Positions 5,654-9,490 of a stretch of DNA of 9,490 nucleotides are shown here, piece after piece; positions within the stretch are counted from its first letter, which is position 1, and the number at the start of each line of letters is the position of its first letter. Position numbers and translations under genes: made by a program. The stretch is from an uncultured Clostridium sp. (GTDB lineage: Bacteria > Bacillota > Clostridia > Christensenellales > Pumilibacteraceae): the NCBI GenBank assembly GCA_900555125.1, contig USKH01000032.1, positions 1 through 9,490 on the forward strand. Direction: 5' to 3'. The notes beneath the pieces are model-generated. The model made no database searches and was not told where the DNA came from. It was given only the letters and a program-made list of their open reading frames with translations.

Positions 5654-6621
5654 TGGCAAAATCGGATCTCGGATACGTCAACGGACTTATAGCGTCGATG
5701 TATAAAACGCTTATCCCGCGCGACAAACTGATGCGTCTTGCCGAAGCCGAACCGGAAGAAATTTTCCGCGCGCTCAAAGAACAGGGCTATGCGGGCGACG
5801 CTCGGTCTTCCCGCGATTATCAGATTTTGCTGGAAAACGAAACGGAAAAGCTGTTGCGTTTTATTTCGGACGGCGATTTCGGCAATGAAGTCGAAGCATA
5901 TTGTCTTTTGAAAAACGACTATCACAATCTGGAATGCACCGTGCGCGAACGCTATATGGGCGACCTCGGCAACGTGTTTGTTCCGTGCGGCAAATTTTCG
6001 CTCGAACAACTTAAAATAGCCGTACTCGGAAGAAAGACGAATATTACCGACGGCATGAAAAAAGCTACGGAAAAAGCTTGCGCTCTGTACGAAAGCGGCA
6101 ACGCTTCCGGAAGCGCGATAAGCACGATTTTTATCTCGAATTACTACGCCGAGCTTACAAAGTTTGTAAAAAACAAACGACTGCGCGACGCGGTGAAATT
6201 CGATATCGACGCAAAAAATTGTTCGGTCGCAATGCGAAGCGGCGACTTTGCTCAGGCGCAAACCATGTTTATCCCCGGCGGAACGCTTTCGGAAAAAGAA
6301 CTCGAAGTTCTTTGTTCGCGCGACGAGCATGCTATCATGCTTAAATTCGCATATACGCCACGTTACGAGTATATCCGCATCGCGGTGGAAGAAGTGCTGC
6401 GCGGCGAACCTATGCGCGCGTTTGAAAAAGCCGCCGACAATTATGCTTTGTCGGGGATGGACGACGTAAGATACGTCTCGGACGGTATCATTCCCGTAAT
6501 CATGTACTATCTGTATAAAAATGCCGAAATCAAAAACGTCAGGACGGTTATGTCGCTCCGTTTGACGGGCGTAAACCCCGACGAAATAAAACAAAGATTG
6601 AGGAAAGGTTATGTCGGGTAA
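5653..6621 (+). CDS. ntpC: V-type ATPase subunit C (central rotor socket, subunit d/AC39)
   Basis: A 322-residue, all-helical protein of the V-ATPase C/AC39 family, which sits on the cytoplasmic side of the NtpK ring and couples it to the D-G central shaft. Family marks include the N-terminal GYVNGLIASMYKTLI segment, the conserved 'LLKNDYHNLE' helix in the first third, and a C-terminal helix with 'MSLRLTGVNPDEIKQRLR'. The length is near the normal 320-350. The ATG at 5653 overlaps the ntpE stop (TGATG). A GTG codon three bases earlier (5650) is an alternative, with 6 nt rather than 9 nt spacing from the GGAAGG-type site; I chose the ATG. It overlaps ntpG by 11 nt at its 3' end. Confidence 0.93.
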   Translation: MAKSDLGYVNGLIASMYKTLIPRDKLMRLAEAEPEEIFRALKEQGYAGDARSSRDYQILLENETEKLLRFISDGDFGNEVEAYCLLKNDYHNLECTVRERYMGDLGNVFVPCGKFSLEQLKIAVLGRKTNITDGMKKATEKACALYESGNASGSAISTIFISNYYAELTKFVKNKRLRDAVKFDIDAKNCSVAMRSGDFAQAQTMFIPGGTLSEKELEVLCSRDEHAIMLKFAYTPRYEYIRIAVEEVLRGEPMRAFEKAADNYALSGMDDVRYVSDGIIPVIMYYLYKNAEIKNVRTVMSLRLTGVNPDEIKQRLRKGYVG

Positions 6622-6937
6622 AATAGCAATAATAGGAAAGGGCGAAAGCGTGTATGCATTCAAGGCTGCCGGCGTCGACGCATATGTTGCCGACGGAGCG
6701 GAAAAAGCTCGCGAAACGCTGCGCAGGCTTGCAAAAGAATATTCGGTAATCTTTATCACCGATGATCTTGCCGCAAAGCTTGACGACCTTATAGAAAGAA
6801 TGAACGAAAGCGCCTATCCGGTGATAGTCCCGCTGCCCGGCGAAAACGGGTCTAACGGCTACGCGGAAGGTAAACTGAAAGAACGCATGGAACGCGCGCT
6901 GGGCGTGGATGTTCTGTTCGGAAGAGAGGAAAAATAA
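6611..6937 (+). CDS. ntpG: V-type ATPase subunit F (central stalk, NtpG)
   Basis: A 108-residue protein matching the V-type F subunit, a small Rossmann-like regulator that binds subunit D in the central shaft. The N-terminus (KIAIIGKGESVYAFKAAGV) is the conserved first strand-loop-helix. 'YSVIFITDDLA' is the third strand region, 'YPVIVPLPG' the fourth, and the C-terminal helix (about 88-106) ends in the usual 'LGVDVL' segment. The start overlaps ntpC by 11 nt and has GAGG (6600-6603) 7 nt upstream. The stop codon directly abuts the ntpA ATG with no gap. Both joins point to coupled translation. Confidence 0.94.
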   Translation: MSGKIAIIGKGESVYAFKAAGVDAYVADGAEKARETLRRLAKEYSVIFITDDLAAKLDDLIERMNESAYPVIVPLPGENGSNGYAEGKLKERMERALGVDVLFGREEK

Positions 6938-8704
6938 ATGCAAGGATCAATCGTAAAAGTATCCGGTCCGCTTATCGTGGCGGAAAATATGTCGGACGTC
7001 AAAATGTACGACGTCGTAAAAGTAGGAGAGCAGGAGCTTATCGGCGAAATTATCGAACTTCGCGGAGACAGGGCTTCGGTTCAGGTCTACGAAGAAACGT
7101 CGGGTTTGGGCGTGGGCGATAAGGTCGTGTCTACCGGCGCGCCGCTGTCCGTCGAGCTTGCTCCCGGTCTTATCGGCGGTATTTTCGACGGCATTCAGCG
7201 TCCGCTTGAAGAAATAGTCGAAAAGTACGGCGATCGTATTACCCGCGGCATAAAGATCAACAGCATCGATCACGAAAAGCAATGGCATTTCAAACCGACT
7301 AAAAAAGTCGGAGATAAAGTGCAGCCCGGCGACGTACTCGGCACCGTGGACGAAACGGCGATAGTCGTGCACAAAATTCTCGTGCCGGCAGGCGTTTCGG
7401 GAACGATAGAAAAAATAGAGGATGGCGACTTTAATATCACCGAAACGGTTGCCGTAATCGCAGAAGGCGAAAAAAAGCATGAAGTTTGCATGCTTACCAA
7501 GTGGCCTGTGCGAAAAGCAAGACCGTACAAAACCAAAATGTCGCCCGCAATGCCCATGATAACCGGACAGAGAGTCATCGACACGCTGTTCCCGATAGCC
7601 AAAGGCGGCGTTGCAGCCGTTCCCGGACCGTTCGGAAGCGGAAAAACAATAGTTCAGCACCAACTGGCGAAATGGGCGGACGCCGAAATAATCGTGTACG
7701 TCGGATGCGGCGAACGCGGCAACGAAATGACCGACGTTCTCAACGAATTCCCGCAGCTGAAAGACCCGAAGACGGGCGAGCCTCTCATGAAGCGTACCGT
7801 GCTTATCGCAAATACTTCCGATATGCCGGTTGCGGCGCGAGAAGCTTCCATTTACACCGGCATCACTATTGCCGAATATTTCCGCGACATGGGCTACAAC
7901 GTGGCAATCATGGCGGATTCCACTTCGCGTTGGGCGGAAGCACTGCGTGAAATGAGTGGCAGACTGGAAGAAATGCCCGGCGACGAAGGTTACCCAGCGT
8001 ATCTATCGTCCCGTCTTGCCGAATTCTACGAGCGCGCCGGAATAGTCAAAGTTCTCGGAAGCGAGGATATCACCGGTTCGGTTTCCGCAATCGGCGCGGT
8101 ATCGCCTCCCGGCGGCGACTTGTCCGAACCTGTTTCGCAGGCAACGCTCAGAATAGTCAAAGTGTTCTGGGGTTTGTCGGCTCAGCTTGCGTACAAACGC
8201 CACTTCCCGGCAATCGACTGGCTTATCAGCTATTCGCTTTACGCCGACAGAATGAAAGACTGGTTCGACGCAAACGTCGGAGAAGATTTTATGTCTTTGC
8301 GCGCGTTTATAATGAATATTCTGCAGGAAGAAGCAAGCCTTGACGAAATAGTCCGTCTGGTCGGTATGGACGCATTGTCCAGCCGCGACAGAATGACCAT
8401 GGAAACGGCAAAAATGGTGCGTGAAGACTATCTGCATCAAAACGCTTTCCACGAAACAGACACGTATACGTCGCTTGCAAAACAGCACAAAATGCTGTCG
8501 CTTATCAAAAAGTTCTATGATCTCGGAAACGAAGCGGTCGCTTCCTATGCGGATATCGATGACGTAATATCTTGCCCCGCAAAAGAACAGATCGGAAGAT
8601 CTAAGTATATCAAAGAAGACGAACTGGATAAGTTCGACGAGATAGATAAAGCGCTCACCAAGCAGCTTAAGGCGCTTGCCATGAAAGGAGAAAGCGATGT
8701 ATAA
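6938..8704 (+). CDS. ntpA: V-type ATPase catalytic subunit A
   Basis: A 588-residue catalytic subunit that hydrolyses or makes ATP at the A/B interfaces of the A3B3 head. In order: an N-terminal beta barrel (about 1-70); the A-specific 'bulge' insertion (about 110-190) absent from B and from F-type beta; a Walker A loop GPFGSGKT (230-237) with K236; the catalytic glutamate E259 in GCGERGNE; the Walker B-type aspartate D327 in MADSTSRW; and a helical C-terminal domain to 588. All are shifted by about two from the E. hirae numbering as I recall it, so the core is intact. The GAGG site (6926-6929) lies 8 nt before the ATG. It overlaps ntpB by 8 nt. Confidence 0.97.
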   Translation: MQGSIVKVSGPLIVAENMSDVKMYDVVKVGEQELIGEIIELRGDRASVQVYEETSGLGVGDKVVSTGAPLSVELAPGLIGGIFDGIQRPLEEIVEKYGDRITRGIKINSIDHEKQWHFKPTKKVGDKVQPGDVLGTVDETAIVVHKILVPAGVSGTIEKIEDGDFNITETVAVIAEGEKKHEVCMLTKWPVRKARPYKTKMSPAMPMITGQRVIDTLFPIAKGGVAAVPGPFGSGKTIVQHQLAKWADAEIIVYVGCGERGNEMTDVLNEFPQLKDPKTGEPLMKRTVLIANTSDMPVAAREASIYTGITIAEYFRDMGYNVAIMADSTSRWAEALREMSGRLEEMPGDEGYPAYLSSRLAEFYERAGIVKVLGSEDITGSVSAIGAVSPPGGDLSEPVSQATLRIVKVFWGLSAQLAYKRHFPAIDWLISYSLYADRMKDWFDANVGEDFMSLRAFIMNILQEEASLDEIVRLVGMDALSSRDRMTMETAKMVREDYLHQNAFHETDTYTSLAKQHKMLSLIKKFYDLGNEAVASYADIDDVISCPAKEQIGRSKYIKEDELDKFDEIDKALTKQLKALAMKGESDV

Positions 8705-9490
8705 GGAATATAAAACCATTAAAGAAGTTGTCGGACCGCTTATGCTTGTAGAGGGCGTCGAAGGCGTCAAATACGACGAGCTTGTCGAAGTAGTCCAGGA
8801 AAACGGCGAAATCCGCCGTGGTAAAGTGCTGGAAGTAAAGGACGACAAAGCGGTAGTACAGCTGTTTGAAAACACTCAGGGACTCAAAATCGCCACTTCC
8901 AAAGCAAGATTTCTTGGAAGAAGCCTGTCGCTTTCGGTGTCCGAAGATATGCTGGGCAGAGTGTTCGACGGTATGGGAAATCCCCGCGACGGCGGCGCGC
9001 CCGTAATTCCCGATAAAATCATGAACATCAACGGCGAGCCTATCAACCCTGCCGCACGCGACTACCCCAACGAGTTTATTCAAACCGGTATTTCCGCAAT
9101 CGACGGACTTAACACTCTCGTCCGCGGTCAGAAACTACCCGTGTTCTCCATGAGCGGACTTCCGCACGCCGAACTCGCCGCGCAAATCGCCCGTCAGGCA
9201 AAAGTGCGCGGTTCCAACGAAAAATTCGCGGTTGTGTTCGCCGCAATCGGTATTACGTACGAAGAAGCCGAATATTTTATCGACGACTTCAAGCGTACCG
9301 GCGCAATCGAAAGAACGGTACTGTTTACAAACCTTGCAAACGACCCGGCAATCGAGCGTATAGCAACGCCCCGTATGGCACTCACCTGCGCCGAATATCT
9401 GGCGTTTGAAAAGGGCATGCACGTGCTTGTCATCATGACCGACATAACCAACTACGCCGAAGCGCTTCGCGAAGTGTCCGCGGCAAGAAA
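8697..9490 (+). CDS. ntpB: V-type ATPase subunit B (partial, cut by window end)
   Basis: The first 264 codons of the regulatory, non-catalytic B subunit are present without a stop; the full family length is about 460, so roughly 200 residues lie beyond the window. The N-terminal barrel begins KEYKTIKEVVGPLMLVEGV. The 'DMLGRVFDGMGNPRDGG' and 'NPAARDYPNEFIQTGISAIDG' segments are classic for B. In place of a P-loop there is the degenerate FSMSGLPHAELAAQIARQ segment (150-167), as expected for a subunit that does not hydrolyse ATP. The arginine finger that completes the NtpA active site should lie past the right edge. AAGGAG (8685-8690) sits 6 nt before the ATG, and the start overlaps the end of ntpA by 8 nt. 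Confidence 0.96.
   Translation, partial: MYKEYKTIKEVVGPLMLVEGVEGVKYDELVEVVQENGEIRRGKVLEVKDDKAVVQLFENTQGLKIATSKARFLGRSLSLSVSEDMLGRVFDGMGNPRDGGAPVIPDKIMNINGEPINPAARDYPNEFIQTGISAIDGLNTLVRGQKLPVFSMSGLPHAELAAQIARQAKVRGSNEKFAVVFAAIGITYEEAEYFIDDFKRTGAIERTVLFTNLANDPAIERIATPRMALTCAEYLAFEKGMHVLVIMTDITNYAEALREVSAAR

Noticed and set aside
5563..6759. A long open frame of 398 codons on the minus strand, antisense to ntpE/ntpC/ntpG.
   Set aside because: It mirrors the codon use of well-supported ATPase genes on the other strand, has no recognisable domain, and has no promoter or ribosome binding site.
1..9490. CRISPR arrays, insertion sequences, tRNA or rRNA genes, phage genes or toxin-antitoxin pairs.
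   Set aside because: No direct repeat arrays, transposase motifs, terminal inverted repeats or tRNA-like folds were seen; the window is fully accounted for by the genes and control elements listed.

Overview
The window shows the front of a bacterial V/A-type ATPase operon, preceded by three unrelated housekeeping or accessory genes. The operon order (F-like stalk subunit, I, K, E, C, G, A, B) is the same as that of the Enterococcus hirae ntp operon, which encodes a sodium-translocating ATPase. A low-to-moderate GC content, strong GGAGG-type ribosome binding sites, near-consensus sigma-A promoters, a Gram-positive style lipoprotein signal and a leader ending in a U-tract all point to an anaerobic Firmicute. 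My best guess is an uncultured member of the Clostridia; the sequence alone does not fix the genus.

Layout. Bases 1-528 (+) encode a small, AT-rich lipoprotein with a possible PrcB-C-like domain. Bases 616-1065 (-) encode a GNAT acetyltransferase. The two genes converge on a shared bidirectional terminator at 567-604. The acetyltransferase has an extended -10 promoter at 1102-1110 on the minus strand. A sigma-A promoter at 1190-1218 drives a CDP-alcohol phosphatidyltransferase (1241-1924), a membrane phospholipid-synthesis enzyme with an unusual charged tail. A 283-base gap follows. It holds a perfect consensus promoter (TTGACA, 17 bp, TATAAT; 2013-2041) and a leader of about 160 nt that folds into a long multi-helix structure ending exactly at a run of eight T. 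The ATPase genes then run without a break from 2214 to the right edge, with short gaps or overlaps. The last gene, ntpB, is cut by the window end, and ntpD is presumably just beyond it.

How the genes work together. NtpI and the NtpK ring form the membrane rotor/stator. NtpE and the NtpF-like protein form the peripheral stalks. NtpC links the ring to the central stalk, NtpG is part of that stalk, and the NtpA/NtpB hexamer hydrolyses or makes ATP. NtpK carries the full set of sodium ligands known from E. hirae, so the enzyme is predicted to couple ATP to Na+.

The most interesting element is the structured, terminator-like leader in front of this sodium-type ATPase. It could be an ion-responsive riboswitch; a sodium riboswitch (the former DUF1646 motif) is the leading hypothesis. 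I could not check it against the consensus.
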